Below, piece after piece: positions 26,744-35,394 of a DNA stretch of 41,965 nt (positions are counted from its first letter, which is position 1; each line of letters opens with the position of its first letter). The DNA lies in the NCBI GenBank assembly GCA_030426085.1, contig JAUHYW010000084.1, positions 1 to 41,965 of the forward strand, read 5' to 3'. The notes under the pieces are model-generated. The model ran no database searches. It worked only from the letters and a program-made list of their open reading frames with translations, and was not told where the DNA came from. Both the position numbers and the translations under genes were made by a program. This DNA comes from a bacterium (GTDB taxonomy: Bacteria; Myxococcota_A; Bradymonadia; UBA7976; UBA1532).

Positions 26744-28822
26744 TCAGGGCGCGGCGTCGGGCTGGGCCACGCCGCCGTCGGCGGCGGGGGCCCGCTGGTC
26801 GCCGCCGACCTCGACGAGGAACTCGACGAAGACCTCGGCCCCGGCGGGCGGGGGCTCGGCCAGCTTCACCAGCGCGCCGCCGTCACAGCCGGCCTGATTC
26901 AGCTCGAGCGTCCACTGGCCGCGGGGCAGCACCGTCGGCGGGCGCAGCTCCTGACACAGCCCGCCCTGCTCCTCGGTCAGCAGGCACTGCTGCCGCACCC
27001 GGATCGGGTAGTTGGCGGCGTCGTCGAACTCCTCGGGGCTCGCGCAGGCCCGGCTGCCCTCCTCGGTGCTCACCTGGCAGGCGGGCGGCTTGTCGAGGCA
27101 GTAGGTCGCCACGATCTCGGCCACCTTCTCCTTGATGGCCTCGAGCGGCTCGGCGAAGTTGTCCTCGCAGATGGTGACGCACTCGGTGCAGACCAGGGTG
27201 CCCTCGCCCTCGACCGGGCGGCACTGCCCCTGGACCATCGCGTCGGCGTCGGCGACGAACTCGCAGTCGGCGTCCCGGGCCCGGCCCTGGCAGGCGACGA
27301 CCCGCTGAGCGTCGGCCGGCAGCCCCGCGGGGGGCGGCGGGCAGCCGATGCCGTTGTCGTCGAAGGTCTCGGCGAGCTGCAGGTAGCGCCGCCCGGCGAA
27401 GGCCTCACCGTTGGCCGACTCGCACGACGTCGCGATCTCCCCCACGCAGCGCCCGTCGGGGCAGCACATATCGGTGGTGAAGACGTTGGTCACGGTGGGG
27501 ATCTCGCACATGTCGTCCTGGCGGCACGCCTCGTGGCAGTCGGGCTGCCCGTCGGGGCACGGCGCCTCGACCACCTCGAAGCACGGATCCGAGGTCTGGC
27601 CCCGGTTGTAGGTGATCTCGAAGGCGCTGCCGTCGGTGTAGTCCCGCTGACCCACGATCGTCGCCACCACGAGCTGCTCGAGCGGCCGGGCCTTGAGGCT
27701 GGTCAGGAACCGGTAGTAGTCCTGCACCGGGGTCAGGTCGGAGCGGAACCACTCGCAGGCGTTGTTCTCGGTGCGGGGGATCTTGCACCGCTGCTCGCGG
27801 CACTGCTCGGGGGCCAGCCCGCCGCACTCCGCCGCGTAGCACGCCTCGGGCGTGCGGCTGCCGCACAGATCGGGATCGTTGAAGCCGTCGGGGATGCCGT
27901 TGCCGTCGTCGTCGGTGGTGGCGTACTTGCAGATCGCCCGCCGGCTGGCGGCGGGGTTGGTGTCGGGATCGCTGCAGTCGTCCTCGTCGCTGACGATGAT
28001 GACCACGAGCACCGCGTCGGGCCGAAGGAAGTCGGGCTCGACGTCGTTCTCGCCGATCTCGCAGGCCGGGTTGTAGCGCAGCACCCGGCGGCCGCGCTCC
28101 TCGACCGGCACGCAGCAGGTGCCGAAGCGGCCGGGATCGACGAGCTGGCCCTCGGCGGTGTAGGTCGGCCCGTTGGGCCCGTCGCACGACAGCGAGACCC
28201 GCAGCGCCTCGAGGCCCTTCTCGAAGCCGTCGCCCTGGGTGCCCAGGGTCGCCAGGCAGCGGAACTTGCGCTCGAGGTCGGCCCGGGCGCAGGCCTCCTG
28301 GTTGTCTGGATCCTGCGCGTTGCAGTTGGTGCCGATGTTGCCGTCGACCCCGGACTTGATGATCGCCTCGAGCTCACCGTTGTCGACCAGCTCCTGGCAG
28401 TCGTCGGTGTTGGGGATGTTGGGCTCGCCGGCCTCGTTGGTGCAGTTGAGCGAGGGCACCGGCAGGGCCGGATCGGCGAGGAAGATGCCCCGCTCGCCGT
28501 TGTCCGGGTTCATGTCGGTGCTGGTGACCGCGATGCGGTAGTCGGCCGAGTCGCCCAGCTCGTCGAAGAGGAAGTCGGAGAACGCCTGGAAGTTGGCGGT
28601 GAGGTTCTCCTGCTCCTCGCACATCGACCCCGAGTTGTCGATCACGAAGAGGAAGTCGATCTTGGTCTTGGCCGGCAGGCGGTTCTCCTGCCGGTTGACG
28701 GCCGTCACGGTCTCCTCGAGCGCCTCGAGCGGGTGCTGATTGCAGCCGCCCAGCGCGATCAGCGCGACCAGGGCGCTCCAGGACAGCCCGCCCGCCGAGA
28801 AAAGATGCCTGCGGTTCGTCAT
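26744..28822 (-). CDS. VWA-domain lipoprotein, Cys-rich, surface-type
   Basis: A 692-residue lipoprotein (lipobox LIALGGC, Cys27). A von Willebrand A domain starts at residue 54 (TKIDFLFVIDNSGSM) with the metal site Asp62-x-Ser64-x-Ser66 intact, and continues through VLVVIIVSDEDDC. Many Cys occur in pairs and short loops, including a motif CCPDGRC, suggesting disulfide-stabilised inserts. The C-terminus is an acidic Pro/Ala tail ending PDAAP. VWA proteins mediate metal-dependent binding; the ligand is unknown. A GGAGAGG ribosome site precedes ATG 28822. It lies downstream of the LPG-synthase-like gene. Confidence 0.82.
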   Translation of the reverse strand: MTNRRHLFSAGGLSWSALVALIALGGCNQHPLEALEETVTAVNRQENRLPAKTKIDFLFVIDNSGSMCEEQENLTANFQAFSDFLFDELGDSADYRIAVTSTDMNPDNGERGIFLADPALPVPSLNCTNEAGEPNIPNTDDCQELVDNGELEAIIKSGVDGNIGTNCNAQDPDNQEACARADLERKFRCLATLGTQGDGFEKGLEALRVSLSCDGPNGPTYTAEGQLVDPGRFGTCCVPVEERGRRVLRYNPACEIGENDVEPDFLRPDAVLVVIIVSDEDDCSDPDTNPAASRRAICKYATTDDDGNGIPDGFNDPDLCGSRTPEACYAAECGGLAPEQCREQRCKIPRTENNACEWFRSDLTPVQDYYRFLTSLKARPLEQLVVATIVGQRDYTDGSAFEITYNRGQTSDPCFEVVEAPCPDGQPDCHEACRQDDMCEIPTVTNVFTTDMCCPDGRCVGEIATSCESANGEAFAGRRYLQLAETFDDNGIGCPPPPAGLPADAQRVVACQGRARDADCEFVADADAMVQGQCRPVEGEGTLVCTECVTICEDNFAEPLEAIKEKVAEIVATYCLDKPPACQVSTEEGSRACASPEEFDDAANYPIRVRQQCLLTEEQGGLCQELRPPTVLPRGQWTLELNQAGCDGGALVKLAEPPPAGAEVFVEFLVEVGGDQRAPAADGGVAQPDAAP

Positions 28823-28962
28823 CGCGTATCAACCTCTCCGGTTCGAGATGGGCGGGGCCGGGTCGCTCATCGAGCCCGGACGCCCGGCCGCGCAGCGCGT
28901 CGCGGGCAGCGTCGCAGAGGCGGCGGCACGGGGCCCAACCTACCCCCGGCCGACCCGCGGAG

Positions 28963-30000
28963 TCAATCGTCGCCCCCCTCCACGAGAGGGTCGGCGTCGC
29001 CCGCCTCGAGCAGCCGCCCGAGGGTCACCTGCCCGGTCACCAGCCACAGGGCCCCGAAGCCCACCTGCACCACGAGCTGGGCGACGTGCAGCATCACCGT
29101 GTACAGCGCCACGTTCTCCATGCTCTCCGGGCGCAGGACCAGCAGCGCGAAGCCGCCCTTGAGCGCCAGTTCGAACGTGCCGGTGAAGCCGGGCCCGGCG
29201 GGGATCATGATGCCGACGGTCAGCACGGTCAGCAGCGCGAAGCCGCCGACCCAGGTCAGATCGGGGATGTGGGTGCCCAGGGCCATGAGGCGCATGCCGA
29301 CCCCCAGCGCGGCCCAGTAGACGACGGTGAAGGCCATGAAGCCCAGCAGGCGCCGCCGATCGGGCATCGCGGCCAGCCCGTCGAGGAAGGCGTCGAGCAG
29401 CCCGAGGGCCTTGGCGGTCAGCCCCCGGTGGATCCGGTCGCCGATGGCCGCGAGCACCGCCACCGTGCGCCGGCGGGCGTAGTGGGCGGCGACGAGCACC
29501 ACCAGCACCCCCAGGAAGACCGCGCCCGCCAGCCACGCGCTGATCTTGACCGCGTCCACCGCCGGGTGCCCCGAGGGCGGCAGCAGCGAGATGAAGGTGA
29601 AGAAGAGGGCCACGAACAGCAGCCCGTCGATGACCCGCTCGACGACCACCGTGGCCAGGGCCCCCGAGGCGGTGATGCCCGCCTTGCCCCGCACCAGATA
29701 CGGCCGGACGAACTCCCCCAGCCGCAGGGGGAAGACGATGATGCACATGTAGCCCACCGCGCCGGCCCCGAAGACGTCCCGCCAGCGCAGGGGCCCCAGG
29801 GCTCGGACCAGCACGCCCCAGCGCACGATACGCAGCGCGTGGGCCACGGCGAACAGGGCCACGTAGCCCAGGACCGGCCCCACGTCGACCGTCGCGAGGC
29901 GGGCGCCGAAGTCGCTCCAGTCCTCGTTGCGGAACGCGAACCAGACGAGCACCGCGCCCAGCGCGATCGAGATGAGGTACTTGAACGCGAGCCCCCGCAC
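28963..30000 (-). CDS. Lysylphosphatidylglycerol synthase-like (UPF0104) membrane protein
   Basis: A 345-residue polytopic membrane protein with about eight helices. LRLGEFVRPYLVRGKAG (about 96-112), VVVERVIDGLLF (120-131) and MIPAGPGFTGTFELAL (near 265-280) are typical of the LPG synthase transmembrane (flippase-like) family. The soluble transferase half that charges lysine onto lipid is absent, so it is probably a lipid flippase or related transporter. The GTG at 30000 is preceded by AAAGGAG six bases away. It is the first gene of a minus-strand set with the VWA lipoprotein. Confidence 0.85.
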   Translation of the reverse strand: MRGLAFKYLISIALGAVLVWFAFRNEDWSDFGARLATVDVGPVLGYVALFAVAHALRIVRWGVLVRALGPLRWRDVFGAGAVGYMCIIVFPLRLGEFVRPYLVRGKAGITASGALATVVVERVIDGLLFVALFFTFISLLPPSGHPAVDAVKISAWLAGAVFLGVLVVLVAAHYARRRTVAVLAAIGDRIHRGLTAKALGLLDAFLDGLAAMPDRRRLLGFMAFTVVYWAALGVGMRLMALGTHIPDLTWVGGFALLTVLTVGIMIPAGPGFTGTFELALKGGFALLVLRPESMENVALYTVMLHVAQLVVQVGFGALWLVTGQVTLGRLLEAGDADPLVEGGDD

Positions 30001-30020
30001 CGGTGCTCCTTTCGTCGCGC

Positions 30021-30045
30021 GCCCCGACGATCCGGGGGTCGGGGC
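30021..30045. promoter_or_regulatory. 8-bp inverted repeat between divergent genes
   Basis: GCCCCGAC-GATCCGGGG-GTCGGGGC is a perfect 8-bp inverted repeat with a 9-nt centre in the 114-bp divergent gap between the LPG-synthase-like gene and the receiver gene. Operator or leader hairpin are both possible. Confidence 0.3.
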
Positions 30046-30079
30046 GGATACGCCATTCCCCCGGATCGCGGGCGTAACG

Positions 30080-30107
30080 TTGACTTGTGGCGGCCGGGCA
30101 CAATAAT
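30080..30107 (+). promoter_or_regulatory. Sigma-70-type promoter at the start of the receiver gene
   Basis: TTGACT at 30080-30085 and AATAAT at 30102-30107 (16-bp spacer) are close to the TTGACA/TATAAT boxes. The expected transcription start falls at about 30113-30116, on the ATG at 30115, so the mRNA may be leaderless. Confidence 0.55.
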
Positions 30108-30114
30108 CGGCTTT

Positions 30115-30486
30115 ATGCCCGGCGAAAAGCGCAAGGTCATGGTGCTCGATGACAACATCATCAGCCTCATGATCGCCGAAGAACTCCTGGTCGCGCACGG
30201 CTACGAGGTCGTCAAGATGTCGGCGCCCCACGGGTGTATCGCCAAGCTCGACTACGAGATGCCGGACGTGCTGCTCATCGACATCGGCATGCCCCGGCTC
30301 GCCGCCGACGATCTGCTCGACCAGATCCGCAACTCCCGGGACCACGACGACCTCGTGATCGTGCTCTACTCCGACATGGCCGCCGAAGAGCTCGAGAAGC
30401 TGTGCCACGCCAAGGACGTCAACGGCTATTTCTGCAAGTCGATGGACGTCACCCGGCTGCCCGACTTCGTCGACCGGTTTTTCTGA
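30115..30486 (+). CDS. Single-domain response regulator (receiver only)
   Basis: A 123-residue receiver: acidic LDDN (11-14), phospho-Asp56 in LLIDIGMP, YSDM (85-88) in place of the usual Thr/Ser region, and Lys108 in CKSMD. No output domain. There is no ribosome binding site before ATG 30115, and a good promoter ends right in front of it, so a leaderless transcript is likely. No kinase is next to it. It is followed by the tRNA-Cys gene, 61 bp downstream on the same strand, which has its own promoter. Confidence 0.82.
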   Translation: MPGEKRKVMVLDDNIISLMIAEELLVAHGYEVVKMSAPHGCIAKLDYEMPDVLLIDIGMPRLAADDLLDQIRNSRDHDDLVIVLYSDMAAEELEKLCHAKDVNGYFCKSMDVTRLPDFVDRFF

Positions 30487-30504
30487 GCCGGGCGAACATG
30501 GTTG

Positions 30505-30533
30505 TTGACAGCCCGCCTCGGGTGCCCTAGATA
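30505..30533 (+). promoter_or_regulatory. Promoter of tRNA-Cys
   Basis: TTGACA at 30505-30510, a 17-bp spacer, and TAGATA at 30528-30533. The expected start is near 30540, 8 bp before the mature tRNA end. Confidence 0.6.
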
Positions 30534-30547
30534 TGTCGACCGCGTCA

Positions 30548-30619
<72 letters not shown>

Positions 30620-30623
30620 CCCC

Positions 30624-30656
30624 AGCCCCGACGGGCCTGCCCGTCGGGGCTTTTTT
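30624..30656 (+). terminator. Rho-independent terminator after tRNA-Cys
   Basis: A perfect 12-bp stem AGCCCCGACGGG / CCCGTCGGGGCT (30624-30635 and 30640-30651) with loop CCTG, followed by TTTTT. It lies 5 bases after the tRNA end. Confidence 0.93.
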
Positions 30657-30867
30657 CGTTTCGGGACCCGGGCTGATCACCCGACGCCGAGCCCCGGGAG
30701 ACGCCCCGCCCGAAAAAGAACCCCGACCCGCGCGCCAAGAGGGGGATGACGCCGGCCGATGGCACGCCGGCACTTCACCCGAACGAGCGACCCTCACGTC
30801 TGTCATGTGATCCCGTGCCATGGTGGCATGGCATCCGATGGCGCCCGTGCGGGTCACGAGGTCCACC

Positions 30868-32427
30868 ATGTATCCGAAGACCGTCTGGCGCCGGCTGCGC
30901 GCGGCCGGCGTGGCCGCCGCGCTGATCTCTCCCACCCTGCTCACCGCCCCGGCCGTCGCCGGGCCCGAGCGGCAGTGCGACTGCAAGGACAACGACCGCG
31001 ACGGCGCGATCGACGAGCGGGCCGACTGCCTGTACGACTTCGAGGTCGAGGCCACCGCCGACGACACCTACGATCTGGCGATGGACGGCGTCATCTTCGG
31101 CCAGGACAACGACTGGCAGCTCGCCCACGTCTGGCCCTACCCGGTGCAGGCCGGGCGCCACGTCCTGTCGATGGTCGCCGAGGACGAGCACCTCATCGCC
31201 CAGGGCTTCCTGGCCGAAGCCCGCTCGCCGTTCATGAGCACCGAGGTGACCGGGGGCAGCTTCTGGCACCTGCAATCGACGCTGCCGCTCGACCCGAACT
31301 GGCGGATCACCGGCAACGGGGTCTTCACCGCCGACGGGGGTCACATCTGCCCCGGCCAGGCCGCGACCTGGAGCGGCATCCCCGCCTCGCTGGCCGGGTC
31401 GGACTGGGTGTGGGCCGGCGGCTGCGATCCCGATACCGATCCCACGGTCAACTATGGCGTCGCCGAGTTCGAGATCTGCCCCGAGGCCTCGGTGTGCTGC
31501 GCGCTCGAAGACGGCACCGTCACCACCCTGCTCGCCCGGGAGTGCGACGACATCGGCGGCACCCAGACCTGGGCCGACCTGTGCGAAGAGGTGTGCTGCC
31601 AGCTCCGCGACGGCACCGTGCTGACCACCACCGTGGCCCACTGCGACGCCCGGGGCGGGGCCATCGTGCCCGACGACGTGTGCCTCGGCGAAGAGTGCAA
31701 CTGCGAGGACGACGACGGCGACGGCCTGATCGACGAGGGGATCGACTGCGCATACGCCGGCGACATCACCTTGACCGCCGACGACGCCTACGACATGTGG
31801 ATCGACGGCGCCCCCGGCCCGAGCAACGCCACCTGGAGCCAGGCGACGACGGTGCCCTTCGCCGTCGGCCCCGGCACCCACAGCATCGCGGTCGAGGCGT
31901 GGGACGTGCAGCTCTCGTGGCAGGGCTTCCTGGCCCGGGTCCAGCCGCCGTTCGCCGCGTCGTACGACACCGGCGCCGGCCTGTGGCAGCTCTCGAGCAC
32001 CGTGCCCGCCGGCGCCGCCTGGCGCACGACCGGGGCCGGGCTGCCGGTCAACGACAGCGCCGCGATCTGCGCCAACCAGGCCGCCTGGGGCGGGCAGCCG
32101 GCGGCGCTCGCCGGGGCCGACTGGGTGTGGGACGGCGGCTGCGACCCCGACCCCGACCCCCGGCAGAACGCGGCCTACACCGAGTTCGAGGTGTGCATGG
32201 AGGCCTGGGTCTGCTGCGTGCTCGACGACGGCACCGTCGCCACCACCAACGCCATCGAGTGCGAGTTCAACGGCCAGATCGTGTCGTGGGCCGAGTGCGC
32301 GCCCGACCCCTGCGAGCCCATCGAGTGCCCGCCCGACATGACCCCGGTCGACACCGACGGCGACGGCTGCGACGACGCCTGCAAGTCGACCGGCGGGGGC
32401 AAGGGCGACCCCACCCTCACCCGCTGA
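30868..32427 (+). CDS. Secreted protein with two copies of a Cys/Asp-rich module
   Basis: A 519-residue exported protein (signal about 1-32). Each of two modules of about 240 residues begins with a calcium/metal-like motif, CDCKDNDRDGAIDE (37-50) and CNCEDDDGDGLIDE (277-290), followed by a beta-rich domain. The copies match in order: DDTYDLAMDG/DDAYDMWIDG, LIAQGFLAEARSPF/LSWQGFLARVQPPF, FWHLQSTLP/LWQLSSTVP, SLAGSDWVWAGGCDPD/ALAGADWVWDGGCDPD, then VCC-x-L-x-DGTV segments. The C-terminus has another DTDGDGCDDAC motif. The function is unknown; an extracellular binding or structural role is likely. ATG 30868 is preceded by GAGG at about 8 bases. The end overlaps the convergent LysR gene by 11 bases. 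Confidence 0.78.
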   Translation: MYPKTVWRRLRAAGVAAALISPTLLTAPAVAGPERQCDCKDNDRDGAIDERADCLYDFEVEATADDTYDLAMDGVIFGQDNDWQLAHVWPYPVQAGRHVLSMVAEDEHLIAQGFLAEARSPFMSTEVTGGSFWHLQSTLPLDPNWRITGNGVFTADGGHICPGQAATWSGIPASLAGSDWVWAGGCDPDTDPTVNYGVAEFEICPEASVCCALEDGTVTTLLARECDDIGGTQTWADLCEEVCCQLRDGTVLTTTVAHCDARGGAIVPDDVCLGEECNCEDDDGDGLIDEGIDCAYAGDITLTADDAYDMWIDGAPGPSNATWSQATTVPFAVGPGTHSIAVEAWDVQLSWQGFLARVQPPFAASYDTGAGLWQLSSTVPAGAAWRTTGAGLPVNDSAAICANQAAWGGQPAALAGADWVWDGGCDPDPDPRQNAAYTEFEVCMEAWVCCVLDDGTVATTNAIECEFNGQIVSWAECAPDPCEPIECPPDMTPVDTDGDGCDDACKSTGGGKGDPTLTR

Positions 32428-33307
32428 GCGTCGGCAACGTCAGCCCCTCGGCGACGTGCGCCACGAAGGCCACCGTGCGGGGGTGGGGCGGCCCCCCGGG
32501 CGGGGTCAGCGCCTGAATGGGCGCCTCGGGCAGCGCGAACCCCGCCAGCACCTCGACCAGCCGCCCGGCGGCGAGATCGTCGGCCACCAGCCAGGTGGCC
32601 AGCATCGCCAGGCCATGCCCCGCCACCGCCAACGCCCGCAGCGCCTCGCTCGAGTTGGCGGTGAAGCGGGCCCGCACCGCCGCCGGATGCCGCCGCCCGC
32701 CCAGCTCGAACCGCCACTCGGCCACCCCCGAATGCAGCAGCGCGTCGTGCGCGGCCAGATCACCCGGCGCGGCGGGCGTGCTCCGCCGGGCGAGATAGGC
32801 CGGCGCGGCGACGACGTGCCGGGCGGTGCGCCCCAGGGTGCGGCAGCGCAGGCTGCTGTCGACCGGCGTGCCCACCCGGATGGCCACGTCGAAGCCATCC
32901 TCCAGCAGCCGCACGTAGCGATCATCGAGGGCCAGATCCAGCTCGACGCCCGGGTGGGCCTCGAGGAACCCGGGCACCAGCGGCACGATGTGACGTTGAC
33001 CGAAGACGACCGGCGCGCTGACCCGCAGCCGCCCGGTGAGCGTCGGGGCCCGCGCCAGCAGCTCGGCCTCGGTCGCGTCGTACGCCGCCAGGATCGACCG
33101 GGCCCGGGCGTAGAACAGCCGCCCGCTCTCGGTGATACGCCGGGTGCGGCTGGTGCGCTCGACCAGCCGGGCGCCCAGGCGATCTTCGAGGCGCCCGATC
33201 CACTTGCTCACCGTCGACTGCTTCACCCGCATCTCGGCGGCGACCCGGGTGAAGCTGCCCAGCTCGACCAGCCGCACGAAGGCCCGCATCGCGTCCAGAC
33301 GATCCAT
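32417..33307 (-). CDS. LysR-family transcription regulator
   Basis: A 296-residue regulator with the N-terminal winged helix-turn-helix (MDRLDAMRAFVRLVELGSFT, AAEMRVKQSTVSKWIGRLED) and a substrate-binding co-inducer domain (VSAPVVFGQRHIVPLV, then the two-lobe fold to about 290). A strong GGAGGGG site precedes ATG 33307. It is divergent, with a 116-bp gap, from the dehydrogenase-like gene at 33424, the classic arrangement of a LysR regulator and its target; that it controls this gene is inference. No specific operator was identified. Confidence 0.9.
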   Translation of the reverse strand: MDRLDAMRAFVRLVELGSFTRVAAEMRVKQSTVSKWIGRLEDRLGARLVERTSRTRRITESGRLFYARARSILAAYDATEAELLARAPTLTGRLRVSAPVVFGQRHIVPLVPGFLEAHPGVELDLALDDRYVRLLEDGFDVAIRVGTPVDSSLRCRTLGRTARHVVAAPAYLARRSTPAAPGDLAAHDALLHSGVAEWRFELGGRRHPAAVRARFTANSSEALRALAVAGHGLAMLATWLVADDLAAGRLVEVLAGFALPEAPIQALTPPGGPPHPRTVAFVAHVAEGLTLPTLSG

Positions 33308-33423
33308 CGCGCCCCTCCCCTCTCGGAATGGATGGTAGTCCGAATGGGGCCTCGTCCGCCTCATCGGGCATCGATAACCTCGCCCTCGACACCCGGACGG
33401 GTGAACGACCGAGGAGGCATCCC

Positions 33424-34311
33424 ATGAACCGCACCCCCGACACCACGCCGCTCGCCGTCATCGGGCTCGGCGCGATGGGCGCCCGCATGGCCCGGCGGCT
33501 GATCGACGCCGGCCAGCGGGTGACCGTCTACGACCGCACGCCCGAGCGGGCCGCGCCGCTGGTCGAGGCCGGCGCCGCCGCCGCGCCGACCCCCCGAGAC
33601 GCGGCGGCCGGGGCCGACGTGGTCATCTCGATGGTCACCGACGACGCCGCCTCCCGGGCGGTGTGGGACGACCCCGCCCGGGGGGCCCTCGGCGGCCTGC
33701 GCCCGGGGGCCATCGCCATCGAGTCGAGCACCGTCACCCCGGCCCGGATCGCCGCGCTCGCCTCGGCGGTGGGCGAGCGGCGGGCCACCCTGCTCGACGC
33801 CCCCGTCGCCGGATCGCGGCCCCAGGCCGAAGCCGGCGCGCTGATCCACCTCGTGGGCGGCCCGGCCGCCGCGTTCGAGGCCGCCCGGCCCATCCTCGGG
33901 CTGATGGGCCAGCGCGCGCTGCACGTCGGACCCAGCGGCAGCGGCGCCGCCTACAAGCTGGCCGTCAACGCGCTGTTCGCGATCCAGGTGGCGGCCTTCG
34001 CCGAGGTGATCGGGCTGCTCGAAGGGGCCGGCCTCGACCGCGCGCAGGGCATCGAGCGGCTGGCCGGGCTGCCGATCACGAGCCCGGCCGTCGCCGGGGT
34101 GGCGCAGCTCATCGCCGCCGAGCGCTTCGAGCCACAGTTCCCCATCGCCCTGGTCGCCAAAGACCTGCGCTACGCCCGCGACACCCTCGAAGCCGACGGG
34201 CGCGACGCGCCGCTGAGCGAGGCCGCCGCGGCGATCTATCGCCGGGCGTGCCACCGGGGCCTCGGCGGCCTGAACATCGCCGGTGTCGCCCGCCTCTTCG
34301 CGCCCGGCTGA
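33424..34311 (+). CDS. NAD(P)-dependent 3-hydroxyisobutyrate dehydrogenase-like oxidoreductase
   Basis: A 295-residue beta-hydroxyacid dehydrogenase family enzyme. It has GLGAMGARMARRLIDAG (14-30) with VYDR after it as the nucleotide site, DAPVAGSRPQAEAGAL (125-140) as the substrate signature, and catalytic Lys178 in SGSGAAYKLAVNAL. Members oxidise or reduce 3-hydroxyisobutyrate, tartronate semialdehyde or related compounds, or reduce imines, so the substrate is not determined. GAGGAGG precedes ATG 33424. The likely regulator is the divergent LysR gene. Confidence 0.86.
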   Translation: MNRTPDTTPLAVIGLGAMGARMARRLIDAGQRVTVYDRTPERAAPLVEAGAAAAPTPRDAAAGADVVISMVTDDAASRAVWDDPARGALGGLRPGAIAIESSTVTPARIAALASAVGERRATLLDAPVAGSRPQAEAGALIHLVGGPAAAFEAARPILGLMGQRALHVGPSGSGAAYKLAVNALFAIQVAAFAEVIGLLEGAGLDRAQGIERLAGLPITSPAVAGVAQLIAAERFEPQFPIALVAKDLRYARDTLEADGRDAPLSEAAAAIYRRACHRGLGGLNIAGVARLFAPG

Positions 34312-34317
34312 GCCCGA

Positions 34318-35313
34318 TCAGTGCCCCTGGGCCCGCAGCCAGCCCACCAGATCGCGGTAGAACGCCCGATGACGGAACGGGTTGGCCAGCCCCGGCAGAT
34401 CGCCGAGGAGCTGCCCCATCTCGTCGAGGTGATCGGCCGGGATGCAGCCCAGGAACCGCCCGAAGCGGGCGCTGGGCACCGGCACGAGCCCGTCGTTGGC
34501 CGTGCGATCCAGCAGATCGCCGGCCAGGATCGGCTCGAGCAGCGCGAACAGCGGGTCGGTCGGATCGCGGTCGTCGGCCCAGCGGGTGATGAAGGCCGGC
34601 GGATCGTCGGCCCGGCAGTCGACCCCGCCCCGGTGGAAGGCGGTCCGCCCGGCGATGGAGTACCACGCGATGACCGGATCGGGCGGATACTGCTCATCGA
34701 ACGCGCGGGCCCCGGGGGTCGAGAGCTGACGGGCGGCGCGGGCGATGCTCGTCTCCTGCCCCAGCGCGTCGTAGAACGGGCCGCCGAAGATCCGGGTCAC
34801 CGCGTCGAGCACGTCGGGCAGCGCGCCGTGATCGGCGAGGCCCAGGGCGATGTCGGCCACCGCCGTGCCCCGGTGCGGGGTCGCGATCGTGGTGATCGAC
34901 TCGATCAGCTCGGGCCGCATCGCCGCCGCGAACCGGGCGTCGAGCCCGCCCTGGCTGTGGGCGATGATGTTCACCCGGGCGGCGCCGGTCTCCTCGATCA
35001 CCCGCTCGATGTGGGCCAGCAGCTCGGCCCCCCGCACCTCGGAGTCGTTGAACGGGTCGACCGCCGGGGTGTAGACGAGCTCCCCCACCTCGGCCAGATC
35101 GTCGCGCACGCCGAAGAAGTAGGTCACCGCGTCGACGCCGGCCAGCGTCTCGAAGCCGAAGAAGCCATGCGCCATCACGATGGGATACGGCGCCACGTCA
35201 CCGCCCCCGGGGGTGCCATCGAACGGGTCGTCCTGCCCGCAGCCGGACAGACCGGGCGCGGCGAACAGGCTGGCGAGGGCGAGGGCGAAGAGCGGGGCGG
35301 GTGATCGGCGCAT
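34318..35313 (-). CDS. Secreted lipase (bacterial family I-like), lipoprotein
   Basis: A 331-residue alpha/beta-hydrolase exported with a lipobox LSGC (Cys25). YPIVMAHGFFGFETLAGVDA (43-62), the nucleophile AHSQGG (118-123, Ser120), Asp274 in TANDGLVPVPSARFG and His295 in IPADHLDEMG match the Pseudomonas/Burkholderia triacylglycerol lipase pattern. No separate foldase gene is adjacent, unlike many family I lipases. CAGGAG precedes ATG 35313. The stop lies 6 bp from the convergent dehydrogenase stop. Confidence 0.87.
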   Translation of the reverse strand: MRRSPAPLFALALASLFAAPGLSGCGQDDPFDGTPGGGDVAPYPIVMAHGFFGFETLAGVDAVTYFFGVRDDLAEVGELVYTPAVDPFNDSEVRGAELLAHIERVIEETGAARVNIIAHSQGGLDARFAAAMRPELIESITTIATPHRGTAVADIALGLADHGALPDVLDAVTRIFGGPFYDALGQETSIARAARQLSTPGARAFDEQYPPDPVIAWYSIAGRTAFHRGGVDCRADDPPAFITRWADDRDPTDPLFALLEPILAGDLLDRTANDGLVPVPSARFGRFLGCIPADHLDEMGQLLGDLPGLANPFRHRAFYRDLVGWLRAQGH

Positions 35314-35394
35314 GGGGGCTCCTGGGCGGTCGGGTGGCTCGATTGTGGAGCAGAACCGCCGGCCGACACCAGGGCCCCCCGGGCCCGCGCTCGA

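Noticed and set aside
30817-30832. GCCATG-GTGG-CATGGC inverted repeat before the duplicated secreted protein
   Set aside because: Short and of a kind expected by chance; no U-run or promoter elements at sensible spacing.
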